From Bacillota bacterium (GTDB taxonomy: Bacteria > Bacillota > Desulfotomaculia > Desulfotomaculales > Pelotomaculaceae): a stretch of 41,536 nt of DNA. Shown piece by piece: positions 23,896-34,487 of this stretch. The first letter of the stretch is position 1, and every line of letters starts with the position of its first letter. The position numbers were made by a program, and so were the translations under genes. The DNA is taken from positions 1 to 41,536 of the forward strand of contig JAKPTB010000028.1 in NCBI GenBank assembly GCA_029555205.1, given 5' to 3'. Below the pieces are notes generated by a model that had not been told where the DNA came from, ran no database searches, and saw only the letters and a program-made list of their open reading frames with translations.

Positions 23896-24297
23896 CGACA
23901 GCAATCTTCCCCAAAGCCCCCTCTGGCGGCTTTTGCTCTCTAAAAAAGAAAAATCCGCCGCCAGGTCCTGGACCTTGGGTCTCCCGGCGACAGAATAAGA
24001 CGGGCCAGATGCGTTACATGGACGGGATGAATTAGCAGCAAATCAGGAACTTATAATTTTCAACAAAAAACGTGCCAGCTGATTACATAAAATTACATTA
24101 TTTTTTACGCAGAAATGATTTACCCACATAAAAGAGGCCTGTTTTATAAGTTATAAACAATATTATCAACATTATCCACAGGATCTTCTGCACAAACAGC
24201 AATTGTCAAGAAAATTTTCGACATTTAAACCCGGCGAGTTTTTAAGCAGTTACTATTTTATTTTTTACCTGGAGAATTCAATCATTATAGCCAGAGC
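23896..24297. other. AT-rich spacer between comF and the cold-shock gene
   Basis: No supported gene. The first 100 bases hold only short frames. From about 24050 the DNA is strongly AT-rich and holds the DnaA-box-like cluster at 24119-24180 and, further on, the promoter of the csp gene. Confidence 0.6.
24119..24180 (+). promoter_or_regulatory. Cluster of DnaA-box-like 9-mers
   Basis: TTACCCACA (24119-24127), TTATAAACA (24151-24159), TTATCAACA (24163-24171) and the perfect consensus TTATCCACA (24172-24180), all in the same orientation. The last two abut without a gap. The region is AT-rich. One exact box can occur by chance, but four box-like 9-mers in 62 bases, all in one direction, is less likely to. 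Possible DnaA-controlled promoter, DnaA titration site or cryptic unwinding element. Confidence 0.5.
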
Positions 24298-24327
24298 TTG
24301 ACAGTGGCAAAATCCATATGTTAATAT
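24298..24327 (+). promoter_or_regulatory. Promoter of the cold-shock gene
   Basis: TTGACA (24298-24303), 18 bases, TAATAT (24322-24327). The predicted start is near 24334, leaving a leader of about 43 bases, shorter than that of E. coli cspA. Confidence 0.6.
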
Positions 24328-24376
24328 GTCATTACGTGAGTTTGTGCCACGGCATCATGATCTAGGAGGTATGTAT

Positions 24377-24574
24377 GTGTTAGGGAGGGTTAAGTGGTTT
24401 AACCAGGAAAAAGGATACGGTTTCATCGAGAGGGAGGATGGTGGAGACGTCTTTGTCCACTTCTCGGCGATTCAGGAAGAAGGCTTTAAGACCTTGAACG
24501 AAGGTCAAAAGGTTGAATTCGATATCGTCGAAGGCGCCCGTGGGCCCCAGGCGGCCAACGTGACTAAACTATAG
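24377..24574 (+). CDS. Cold-shock domain protein
   Basis: 65 residues, the standard Csp size, from GTG 24377 seven bases after AGGAGG (24364-24369). ATG 24371 is too close to that site. RNP1 is KGYGFIE and RNP2 is VFVHFSAI, the nucleic-acid binding faces of the OB fold. It binds single-stranded RNA/DNA and is thought to loosen mRNA structure. An intrinsic terminator follows directly; the gene is monocistronic with its own promoter. Confidence 0.95.
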   Translation: MLGRVKWFNQEKGYGFIEREDGGDVFVHFSAIQEEGFKTLNEGQKVEFDIVEGARGPQAANVTKL

Positions 24575-24588
24575 AACAGCTAGATTTA

Positions 24589-24610
24589 CCCCAGCTGGCC
24601 TGGGGTTTTT
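24589..24610 (+). terminator. Intrinsic terminator after the cold-shock gene
   Basis: CCCCAG (24589-24594), loop CTGGC, CTGGGG (24600-24605), then TTTTT. Confidence 0.85.
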
Positions 24611-24748
24611 CTTGTTTGGCGGGCGCTTGAAAAAGGTCTGACAGATTCTGCTTTTAGGCCAATACTGTTGACTTGGTTAGGAAAGGCAGGATTTCTTGCT
24701 TTTTTGGGGAATACTAGAACAGGAAGAGAGCTAAAGGGGGTCATGTAC

Positions 24749-25273
24749 ATGAAAGTACTAGTACGCGGCAGAAACATTGATGTAACAAACGCCCTGAAGG
24801 ACTATGTCGTGAAGCGCGTCAGCAAATTGGATAAATATATTGACAACTTTGGTGACGCTCAGGTCACAATGAAGGTGGAGAAGGATTCCCATCGCATTGA
24901 GGTAACCATTCCGATTAACGGAATGATCCTCAGAGGGGAAGAAAGCACCGGAGATATGTATACATCCATAGACCTGGTAGTGGATAAGCTGGAGAAACAA
25001 ATCGCCAAGTACAAAGGGAAATTGCAGAAGAGGGGCGCCAGGTTTATCAACGGTCAAAAGATCGCCGTTCCTGTGGCCTTCGACGAAGAAACCCCGCAGG
25101 TAGTCCGGACCAAGCGCTTCAACATCAAGCCCATGCCGGTGGATGAGGCCATCCTGCAGATGAACCTGCTGGGCCACAGCTTTTTTGTCTTCTCCAATGC
25201 GGAAACAGAGCAGGTCAATGTTGTTTATAAACGAAAAGACGGGAATTACGGTTTGATTGAGCCGGAGTATTAA
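24749..25273 (+). CDS. hpf: Ribosome hibernation promoting factor, long form
   Basis: 174 residues. The N-terminal part (1-100) is the ribosome-binding HPF/RaiA domain: VRGRNIDVTNALKDYVVKRV and IDLVVDKLEKQIAKYKGKL. The C-terminal part (about 118-174) is the dimerisation domain of long HPFs (VRTKRFNIKPMPVDEAILQM, GHSFFVFSNAETEQVNVVYK). The long form alone dimerises 70S ribosomes into inactive 100S particles in stationary phase. ATG 24749 is eight bases after AAGGGGG; ATG 24743 is too close. A terminator follows at 25308, before secA. The order hpf-secA-prfB is common in Firmicutes. Confidence 0.95.
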   Translation: MKVLVRGRNIDVTNALKDYVVKRVSKLDKYIDNFGDAQVTMKVEKDSHRIEVTIPINGMILRGEESTGDMYTSIDLVVDKLEKQIAKYKGKLQKRGARFINGQKIAVPVAFDEETPQVVRTKRFNIKPMPVDEAILQMNLLGHSFFVFSNAETEQVNVVYKRKDGNYGLIEPEY

Positions 25274-25307
25274 AATCTAAACAATAGCTGGACAATAGCT
25301 GGTCCCG

Positions 25308-25337
25308 GGCGCACTTTTCATGGTGCGCCTGTTTTAT
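25308..25337 (+). terminator. Intrinsic terminator after hpf
   Basis: GGCGCAC (25308-25314) pairs with GTGCGCC (25323-25329), then TGTTTTATT. A short direct repeat (ACAATAGCTGG) lies just upstream. The spacer to secA (25274-25601, 328 bases) contains this terminator and the secA promoter and nothing else I can support. Confidence 0.8.
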
Positions 25338-25442
25338 TCGCCGGCTCATAAAAGAATAAAAATTGGATTTTTGTTAGATAACAAATCTGCTATAATTTTT
25401 GTTTCAGGCATTTTATTGATTTTATGGAAATAGTTGCAATAA

Positions 25443-25472
25443 TTGACGGCTTTATTATAAATAAAGTATAAT
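25443..25472 (+). promoter_or_regulatory. secA: Promoter of secA
   Basis: TTGACG (25443-25448), 18-base spacer and a perfect TATAAT (25467-25472), 130 bases before secA. A second TATAAT at 25391-25396 lacks a good -35. Confidence 0.7.
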
Positions 25473-25601
25473 ATTATGATGATGCCGCCCCTTCTGCTTG
25501 TTCCAGGCAACCGGGCTTTCGCTGTTGGACAAAGAACGAGTTTAAGGGATGTAAAAATTAAAGAACCTTAATTGGCAGATTAAGGTTTAAGAGGTGATGA
25601 A

Positions 25602-28268
<2,667 letters not shown>

Positions 28269-28297
28269 CAGTTTAATAAACACAGGGAAGGTGAGCC

Positions 28298-29405
28298 ATG
28301 TACTCGGAACTTAAGCGCAGCCTTGAGCCCCTGGCCAGGCGGATTGAAGATTTGAGGGTTTCTCTTTGACATAGCCCTAAAGGAAGAGGAAATCGAGACG
28401 CTGGAAAAAAAGATGCTTTCCGAAGGCTTCTGGGATGAACCGGAGCAGGCCCAGAAAATCGTCCAGCAGCTGGCGGGCCTGCGGGAAAAAGTTACCGTTT
28501 TCAAAGACCTGGCCAGGGACTATGAGGACCTGGAGGTTTTGCTGGAGCTGGGCGAAGAGGAGCAGGATCAGGATACGGCCAACGAGGTGAGGGAGGGACT
28601 GGCTTCTATTTCCCGGAGAGTATCCGAGCTGGAGCTCGCCGTCCTGCTGGGGGGGCCCTACGACCGGGGAAACGCCATCATGTCCCTGCATGCCGGGGCG
28701 GGTGGAACCGAAGCCCAGGACTGGGTGGAAATGCTGCTGCGGATGTACATGCGCTGGGCGGAGCGGCGCCGCTTCAAGGTCGAGTTGCTTGATTTGCTCC
28801 CCGGTGACGAGGCAGGCACCAAGAGCGCCACCATCGAGATTACCGGCCGGAACGCTTACGGTTATCTCCGCTCGGAAAAGGGAGTGCACCGGCTGGTGCG
28901 CATATCACCATTTGATACGGCCGGGCGGCGGCATACTTCCTTTGCCTCGGTGGACGTACTTCCGGAAGTGGATGACGAATTGGAGATCCAGATCAAACCC
29001 GAGGATTTAAAGATAGACACTTTCCGCTCCGGAGGGGCAGGGGGGCAGCACGTCAACAAGACCGATTCGGCGGTACGCATCACCCATCTGCCCACCGGGA
29101 TCGTGGTATCCTGCCAGAACGAACGCTCCCAGCTGTCCAACCGCCTTGCCGCCATGAAAATGCTCAAGGCCAGGCTGACGGACCTGGAGCTCCGTAAAAA
29201 GGAGGAAGAACTGGCGGCCCTGCGCAGCGACCACCAGGAGATAGCCTGGGGCAGCCAGATCCGCTCCTATGTCTTTCACCCTTACAGCCTGGTTAAAGAC
29301 CACCGCACCGGGCTGGAAACAGGAAACATCAATGCTGTTATGGACGGCGAGATTGATCCCTTCATTGCCGCCTATTTAAGAGAAAAGGCCCGCACCGGAC
29401 GTTAG
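28298..29405 (+). CDS. prfB: Peptide chain release factor 2 with programmed +1 frameshift
   Basis: 368 residues when read through a +1 frameshift. ORF1 is 23 codons, starting at ATG 28298 and ending TCT CTT TGA at 28361-28369. Reading then shifts so that GAC (28368-28370) is codon 24. The second part contains the stop-recognition tripeptide SPF (203-205), which marks RF2 (UGA/UAA reading), and the catalytic GGQ (248-250) in SGGAGGQHVNKTDSA. RF2 reads its own in-frame UGA, so low RF2 favours the shift: classic autoregulation. The ATG has a GTGAGC/AGGGAAGG site upstream. It is probably co-transcribed with secA. Confidence 0.95.
28355..28370 (+). promoter_or_regulatory. prfB frameshift site
   Basis: AGGGTTTCTCTTTGAC: an internal Shine-Dalgarno-like AGGG, then slippery CTT, the UGA stop and C in the +4 position, as in the E. 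coli site (which has AGGGGG and CTTTGAC). The Shine-Dalgarno-like part is weaker here and lies seven bases before CTT. Confidence 0.9.
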
Positions 29406-29484
29406 CGCGGCCAGCGGGGCGCCCCCGGAAACTACTGCAGCGGGGCGGGGACTTCCTCTTGCAATTCATATTTATTTCAAGGAA

Positions 29485-29508
29485 GCTTAAAAAAGCGCTT
29501 AAAAAAGC
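29485..29508 (+). repeat. Exact tandem duplication of GCTTAAAAAAGC
   Basis: Two abutting copies (29485-29496, 29497-29508). Each copy has self-complementary ends (GCTT/AAGC), so they may form small cruciform or hairpin structures directly before the long stem-loop. Confidence 0.75.
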
Positions 29509-29515
29509 TATATAA

Positions 29516-29554
29516 GGGAGGGGAGCTTTTTCACCTGGAAAAGGCTCCCCTCCC
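29516..29554. terminator. Long stem-loop after prfB
   Basis: GGGAGGGGAGC (29516-29526) pairs perfectly with GCTCCCCTCCC (29544-29554), an 11-bp stem. The inner TTTTTC and GGAAAA can extend it. No immediate T run, but GTTATTACCGTTTTT lies 3' of it. Probably the terminator of the secA-prfB unit. Confidence 0.6.
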
Positions 29555-29786
29555 GGCGTTATTACCGTTTTTAAATAACCTGAGCGACAAAGATCATCAC
29601 ATATTTACCGCTGATTTAGAAATCCTGCAGGATTTTCCGGCCTGGAACAGAATATTAATATGTTTATGTCGAATTGAGAAACATTTCCAGTTCCCGCCCG
29701 GGGGCAGGCTCGTCTAAAATTTGCAGTAATTTCACATGCTATACAGGATAGGATCAGATCCAAGCGAGTACGGGACGTGTCTGCCG

Positions 29787-30623
29787 GTGAAAGGATTATA
29801 CGAGATTTTAGGGGTCAGCCTGGGTGTTTTGCTAACCGCCCTGGGTCTGGATCTCTTTCTTATTCCCAATAAAATTGCCGCTGGTGGGGTCAGCGGGATT
29901 GCCACCATCCTGTACTACTTAATTGGCGCGCCGGTGGGTATAACCATGCTGGTCCTGAACGTGCCGCTATTCATCCTGGGAATCCTAAGGCTGGGGCTGC
30001 CTTTCGGGTTTCGCTCCCTGTACGGGACAATCAGCCTTTCCCTGGCTATTGACCTGCTGGCGCCCGTCCTGCCGGTACCCACCCAGGATGTCCTGCTGGC
30101 CAGTTTATACGGGGGGGTTCTGGTTGGCCTGGGCCTGGGGCTGGTTTTCCGGTATAAGGGCACCACCGGCGGCACGGACCTGGCCGCGGCCGTCTTACGT
30201 ACCTATACCGGGGCTAATATCGGCCGGCTGCTTTTCCTGGTGGACGGAGCGGTGGTGCTGGCTGCCTGGGCCACTTTTGATTCCGCCGAGCTGGCTATGT
30301 ACGCTCTGCTCACTATTTTTATCGTCTCCTGGCTAATTGACGTGGTCCAGGAGGGCATAAGCTACGCCAGGGCTTTTCTCATTATATCCCGGCATCCGTC
30401 GGATATTGCGGCGGCCATTGTAGAGGGGCTAAACCGGGGCGCCACGGCCTGGTCTGCCCGCGGTGTGTACACGGGAACGGACAGGGAGGTGGTCCTCTCG
30501 GTGGTTAACCGCTCCGAAGTGAGCCGCCTGAAAGAAATCGTCTACCAGGTGGACCCCGGCGCCTTTGTGATCCTGGCAGATGTTCACGAGGTTTTAGGAG
30601 AGGGGTTTAAAAGGTATAAGTGA
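29787..30623 (+). CDS. YitT family membrane protein
   Basis: 278 residues from GTG 29787, which matches the family's usual distance to GLDLFLIPNKIAAGGVSG. ATG 29736 would add 17 polar residues; neither start has a strong ribosome site. About five membrane helices (to residue 180) form the YitT membrane domain. Marks are PNKIAAGGVSGIATILYYL and FRYKGTTGGTDLAA. A cytoplasmic DUF2179 domain follows (GISYARAFLIISRHPSDIAA, VLSVVNRSEVSRLKEIVYQ). YitT/DUF2179 proteins are common in Firmicutes; transport or small-molecule sensing is suggested, but no substrate is known. The transketolase genes follow after 13 bases. Confidence 0.88.
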   Translation: MKGLYEILGVSLGVLLTALGLDLFLIPNKIAAGGVSGIATILYYLIGAPVGITMLVLNVPLFILGILRLGLPFGFRSLYGTISLSLAIDLLAPVLPVPTQDVLLASLYGGVLVGLGLGLVFRYKGTTGGTDLAAAVLRTYTGANIGRLLFLVDGAVVLAAWATFDSAELAMYALLTIFIVSWLIDVVQEGISYARAFLIISRHPSDIAAAIVEGLNRGATAWSARGVYTGTDREVVLSVVNRSEVSRLKEIVYQVDPGAFVILADVHEVLGEGFKRYK

Positions 30624-30636
30624 CAGGAGAGTGAGG

Positions 30637-31500
30637 ATGGCTAAACTAAAGGAACTTGAAAATAAAGCAAGGATTTTGCGTAAACACATCATTCAAATGA
30701 CCTGCGCGGCAGGCTCCGGACACCCGGGCGGCTCCCTTTCGGCAGCCGACATTGTGGCGGCGCTGTATTTCCACGAATTGCGGCTGGACCCCTCCCGGCC
30801 GGACTGGCCTGACCGGGACCGCTTTGTACTTTCCAAGGGGCACGCCGCCCCCGTGCTTTACGCCGCCCTGGCGGAGCGGGGGTTTTTCCCGGTGGAGGAG
30901 TTGCTGAACCTGCGCAAGCTGGGCAGCAGGCTGCAGGGTCACCCGGATATGCGCAAAGTCCCCGGTGTGGAGATATCCACGGGATCCCTGGGCCAGGGTT
31001 TGTCCGCCGCCAACGGTATGGCCCTGGCAGCCAGGCTGGACCGCAGGGACTACCGGGTCTATGTTCTCCTGGGGGACGGGGAAATCCAGGAAGGCCAGAT
31101 CTGGGAGGCCTCCATGGCCGCCGCCCATTACAAGCTGGATAACCTGACCGCCTTTCTGGATCATAACGGCTATCAGATTGACGGCCCGGTGCGGGAGGTC
31201 ATGTCCCCGGAGCCCGTGGCCGCCAAGTGGCGCGCCTTTGGCTGGCACGTAATTGAAATTGACGGGCATAATACGGGTGAAATTCTCAGCGCCCTGGCAG
31301 AAGCAAAAACAGTCCGGGGACGTCCCACCATGATCGTGGCTGAAACCGTGAAAGGCCGGGGTGTTTCCTTTATGGAAGGTCAGGCTGACTGGCACGGCGT
31401 GGCGCCCAAACCCGCTGAGAGAGACAGTGCCCTGGCAGAACTGGGCGACGGGGAGACCACGCCCGGCCCTGTGCCCGGAGAGGAGGGAAGCCTGTCGTGA
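30637..31500 (+). CDS. Transketolase, N-terminal subunit
   Basis: 287 residues. This half binds thiamine pyrophosphate. AAGSGHPGGSLSAADIV and KGHAAPVLYAALAERGFF lie early; the TPP motif is GDGEIQEGQIWEASMAAAHY, followed by the FLDHNGYQ region. Two-gene transketolases are usual in Clostridia, archaea and other anaerobes, where they serve the pentose phosphate pathway. ATG 30637 lies six bases after CAGGAGA; the GTG at 30631 touches it. The last four bases (GTGA) overlap the next start, so the two subunits are translationally coupled, as fits a 1:1 complex. Confidence 0.95.
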   Translation: MAKLKELENKARILRKHIIQMTCAAGSGHPGGSLSAADIVAALYFHELRLDPSRPDWPDRDRFVLSKGHAAPVLYAALAERGFFPVEELLNLRKLGSRLQGHPDMRKVPGVEISTGSLGQGLSAANGMALAARLDRRDYRVYVLLGDGEIQEGQIWEASMAAAHYKLDNLTAFLDHNGYQIDGPVREVMSPEPVAAKWRAFGWHVIEIDGHNTGEILSALAEAKTVRGRPTMIVAETVKGRGVSFMEGQADWHGVAPKPAERDSALAELGDGETTPGPVPGEEGSLS

Positions 31501-32435
31501 GTCAAAAAATAGCAACCAGGGCGGCCTACGGTGAAGCCCTGATCCAGCTGGGCCGGGAGAACCCCGGCGTGGTGGTTCTCGATGCGGACCTGTCCAAATC
31601 CACCATGACAGCAGGCTTCGGAAAAACATTTCCCGAACGTTTTTTTAATCTGGGAATTGCCGAGCAGAATATGATTGGCACAGCTGCCGGCCTTGCCGCC
31701 GTCGGCAAGATCCCCTTCTGCAGCACCTTCGCTGTTTTCGCTGCGGGCCGGGCCTTTGACCAGGTGCGCAACAGCGTTGCCTACTCCGCCCTTAATGTTA
31801 AAATCGGGGCCAGCCATGCGGGGATTACCGTAGGCGCGGACGGGGGCTCCCACCAGGCCATTGAAGATATTGCCCTGATGCGGGCGCTGCCCAATATGAC
31901 CGTTTTTGTACCCGCCGATGCGGTCGAGGCAGCCGGGGCGGTCAGGGCTGCGGCGGAACTGCAAGGCCCTGTCTATATTCGCCTGGGCCGCTCCCCTGTG
32001 CCGGTTCTGCACAAACCCGGTTTCAAGTTTGAGCCCGGCCGGGCGGTCGTGCTCCGGGAAGGCCGGGACGCGGCCATCCTGGCGACGGGGATTATGGTTT
32101 CAGCCGCCCTGGAGGCTGCAGAGCTCCTGGCTGCGGAGGGACTTGAAGTGGATGTCCTGGACATCCATACCATCAAGCCCCTGGATGTGGAGGCTGTGGT
32201 AGCCGCCGCTAAAAAGACCGGCGCTCTGGTTACCGCCGAGGAGCACAGCATTATCGGCGGCCTGGGCAGCGCTGTGGCGGAGGTTCTTGTGGAAAACCAT
32301 CCTGTTTTGATGAAGCGCCTGGGGATTCCTGACAGGTTTGGTGAATCCGGCTCGCCGGAGGAGCTCCTCGAGTATTTCAGGCTTACCCCAAAGTGGATTG
32401 CCACGGCGGTAAAGGAAACAGTTGCCCGGAAGTAA
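31497..32435 (+). CDS. Transketolase, C-terminal subunit
   Basis: 312 residues. Holds the pyrimidine-binding and C-terminal transketolase domains. ATRAAYGEALIQLGREN, the FFNLGIAEQNMIGTAAGLA segment (TPP-activating Glu), and SHAGITVGADGGSHQAIEDI are typical. The last 100 residues form the regulatory domain (VDVLDIHTIKPLDVEAVVAA, VTAEEHSIIGGLGSAV). Pairs with the preceding subunit. The start GTG has GAGAGGAGGG upstream. A terminator-like hairpin follows at 32546. Confidence 0.95.
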   Translation: MSQKIATRAAYGEALIQLGRENPGVVVLDADLSKSTMTAGFGKTFPERFFNLGIAEQNMIGTAAGLAAVGKIPFCSTFAVFAAGRAFDQVRNSVAYSALNVKIGASHAGITVGADGGSHQAIEDIALMRALPNMTVFVPADAVEAAGAVRAAAELQGPVYIRLGRSPVPVLHKPGFKFEPGRAVVLREGRDAAILATGIMVSAALEAAELLAAEGLEVDVLDIHTIKPLDVEAVVAAAKKTGALVTAEEHSIIGGLGSAVAEVLVENHPVLMKRLGIPDRFGESGSPEELLEYFRLTPKWIATAVKETVARK

Positions 32436-32545
32436 CGCTTAACCCGGGCTTGTCTTCTGCTGCGAAACCGGCGGCAGTCCAGAAATTGGGGCTGTTTCAG
32501 AACAAGTTCTTGCTGAAAGTCTTGTTAATGGCCCCAGGCAATTCC

Positions 32546-32576
32546 GGCCACCTGTATACAGAGCAGGTGGCCTTTG
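32546..32576 (+). terminator. Intrinsic terminator after the transketolase genes
   Basis: GGCCACCTG (32546-32554) pairs with CAGGTGGCC (32564-32572), a perfect 9-bp stem with a 9-base loop and a short TTT. A second hairpin with a longer T run follows at 32622-32640. Confidence 0.7.
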
Positions 32577-32891
32577 GCTTATCTATCCAAAAAATAACCA
32601 TATAATTGGTAAATACTTCCTAAAACCGACGGGTTTTTTCTTTTTCTCCCTTTTTTGAGAAGGATTCGGCGCTGCTGTTGTCGAATATCATTGCGGCGTG
32701 AAGGCATTGTCAGGATAGATTTCAAAACCTTTTCTGATTTGAATCAGGGATAATTGCACAGGTTCCAGGGATTTTTTTCCGCCTCTTGAAAGCGTCAGCT
32801 TCTCCCGATCTAAAACCCGGCGAACTACGTGCAGGACCCGCTATCCCGTCGATCTGCGGGCCGGCGCCAACAGAAATGCGAGGTGTGGCGG
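32577..32891. other. Spacer before ftsE
   Basis: A 315-base spacer with no supported gene. It contains AAAACC-GACG-GGTTTTTT at 32622-32640 (a second terminator) and then an AT-rich stretch that must hold the ftsE promoter. No good -35/-10 pair stands out. GATAAT around 32747 is a possible -10. Confidence 0.5.
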
Positions 32892-33578
32892 TTGATCCAA
32901 TTATCCAGAGTGACTAAAGTATACCCCAATGGTGTGCGTGCTTTAAACGATGTTAGCCTGCGTATCCGGAAAGGGGAGTTTCTCTTTCTGGTTGGCCCCA
33001 GCGGAGCCGGCAAATCAACACTGATGAAGCTTTTGTACCGGGAAGAGTTTCCTACCCAGGGCCAAATAATTTTCGGCGGAAAAAGCCTGGTGAGGATGCG
33101 GCCCCGGGAAATCCCTTACCTGCGGCGTTCCATCGGCATGATTTTTCAAGATTTTCGTCTCCTGCCGCAAAAAACTGTATTTGAGAACGTGGCCTTTGCC
33201 CTGGAAGTTATAGGAGCATCCAAAAGGGAGATTAAAAGGGCTGTGCCCGCTGTGCTGGCGATGGTGGGTCTTGCGGAAAAGGCCGACGTTTTTCCGGATC
33301 ATCTCTCCGGTGGAGAGCAGCAGCGGGTAAGTGTGGCCAGAGCCATTGTAAATAACCCCGTCCTGATCATTGCGGATGAACCCACAGGCAACCTGGATCC
33401 GGAAACCTCCTGGGAATTGATGAAACTGCTTGCAGATATTAATCTGCACGGTACCACAATTATCATGGCTACACACGCCTGGGACATTGTCAATCACATG
33501 AAAAAGCGTGTTGTTGAACTGGTTGACGGCAGGATTGTGCGGGATGAGGAAAAAGGGGTCTACCGCCATGAGGCTTAA
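32892..33578 (+). CDS. ftsE: Cell-division ATP-binding protein FtsE
   Basis: 228 residues, exactly the family size, from TTG 32892, six bases after GAGGTG (32880-32885). The longer in-frame start at 32829 adds 21 non-homologous residues. It has Walker [10 protein letters not shown] (35-43), the signature [15 protein letters not shown] (from 138), and Walker [14 protein letters not shown]. FtsE with FtsX forms an ABC-type complex that passes a signal through the membrane to activate peptidoglycan hydrolases at division. The ftsX start overlaps its end by 11 bases. The full cluster is ftsE-ftsX-M23-S41-PDZ. Confidence 0.95.
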   Translation: MIQLSRVTKVYPNGVRALNDVSLRIRKGEFLFLVGPSGAGKSTLMKLLYREEFPTQGQIIFGGKSLVRMRPREIPYLRRSIGMIFQDFRLLPQKTVFENVAFALEVIGASKREIKRAVPAVLAMVGLAEKADVFPDHLSGGEQQRVSVARAIVNNPVLIIADEPTGNLDPETSWELMKLLADINLHGTTIIMATHAWDIVNHMKKRVVELVDGRIVRDEEKGVYRHEA

Positions 33579-34455
33579 CACCTTTATTTATTATTTTCGC
33601 GAGGCCTTTCATTCCATCCTGCGCAACAGCTGGCTGTCGGTGGCGTCAATCGGGGTTGTGGCCGTATCCTTGCTGATTCTGGGCAGTTCCCTGCTGCTGG
33701 TCATGAACGCCAACAACATTGCTGACAACCTTGAGTCCAGCGTTGAAATAAGTGTTTTTTTGAAAGATGAAACCAGGCCCGAAGAGATTGAGGAACTGGA
33801 GGCTGCTCTCGGGGCTTTACCCGGAGTGGCGGAGTTGAAATTCGTCAGCAAGCAAGAGGCACTTAAAGAAATGCAGGATAACTTCGGGGAGCAAAGGGAT
33901 GTCCTGGCAGGCCTCGAAGAAAAGAACCCGCTTCCCGACACCTTCCGGGTAAAAACCCAAACGGTGGAGCAGGTGGTGCCCCTGGCCAGGGAGATGGCGG
34001 CTTATCCCCAGGTTGATCAGGTTCGTTACGGTCAGGGTGTGGTGGAAAAACTCCTGGACTTAAGCCGCTGGGTCCGTACCGCCGGGCTGGTAACAATGGT
34101 GCTGTTGGCCATAGCAGCGGTTTTCCTGATTGCAACTACCATTCGCCTTTCTGTTTTTGCCCGGCGTAAAGAGATTGGGATCATGAAATTCCTGGGAGCA
34201 ACCAACTGGTTCGTGCGCTTTCCTTTCCTGCTGGAAGGGATGTTCCTGGGACTGGCCGGTGCCTTGCTGGCGGTGGGGGCCGTTTATTACGGGTATCAAT
34301 CTTTGGTTAGAAACATCCAGATTTCTCTTCCTTTTATGCAACTGGTAACCGACCACAGTTTGCTTGTGCCCATGCTGGAGGGCCTCCTGGGCCTGGGGCT
34401 GGCCTTTGGGGCTATGGGCAGTTTAATAAGTTTGCGCAAGTTTTTAAACGCTTAG
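33568..34455 (+). CDS. ftsX: Cell-division membrane protein FtsX
   Basis: 295 residues. A short cytoplasmic start ([19 protein letters not shown]) is followed by a first helix (about 21-43), a roughly 110-residue extracytoplasmic loop (ISVFLKDETRPEEIEELEAA to QVRYGQGVVEKLL), and three more helices of an FtsX domain (FARRKEIGIMKFLGATNWFV). The outer loop is where FtsX binds PcsB/EnvC/CwlO hydrolases. ATG 33568 overlaps ftsE and has AAGGGG upstream. The M23 gene follows 32 bases later and is the probable partner. Confidence 0.94.
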   Translation: MRLNTFIYYFREAFHSILRNSWLSVASIGVVAVSLLILGSSLLLVMNANNIADNLESSVEISVFLKDETRPEEIEELEAALGALPGVAELKFVSKQEALKEMQDNFGEQRDVLAGLEEKNPLPDTFRVKTQTVEQVVPLAREMAAYPQVDQVRYGQGVVEKLLDLSRWVRTAGLVTMVLLAIAAVFLIATTIRLSVFARRKEIGIMKFLGATNWFVRFPFLLEGMFLGLAGALLAVGAVYYGYQSLVRNIQISLPFMQLVTDHSLLVPMLEGLLGLGLAFGAMGSLISLRKFLNA

Positions 34456-34487
34456 TAACTGGTTACTAAAACCCTGGAGGGATCGCT

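Larger units (their letters stand above)
29406..29786. other. Spacer after prfB
   Basis: A 380-base spacer with no supported gene. It holds the duplicated 12-mer and the long stem-loop listed next. An in-frame ATG at 29736 extends the YitT gene into it but lacks a ribosome binding site. Confidence 0.55.

Noticed and set aside
30646..31629. Long minus-strand frame opposite the transketolase genes
   Set aside because: Shadow of GC-rich coding DNA on the other strand; no start signal or family features.
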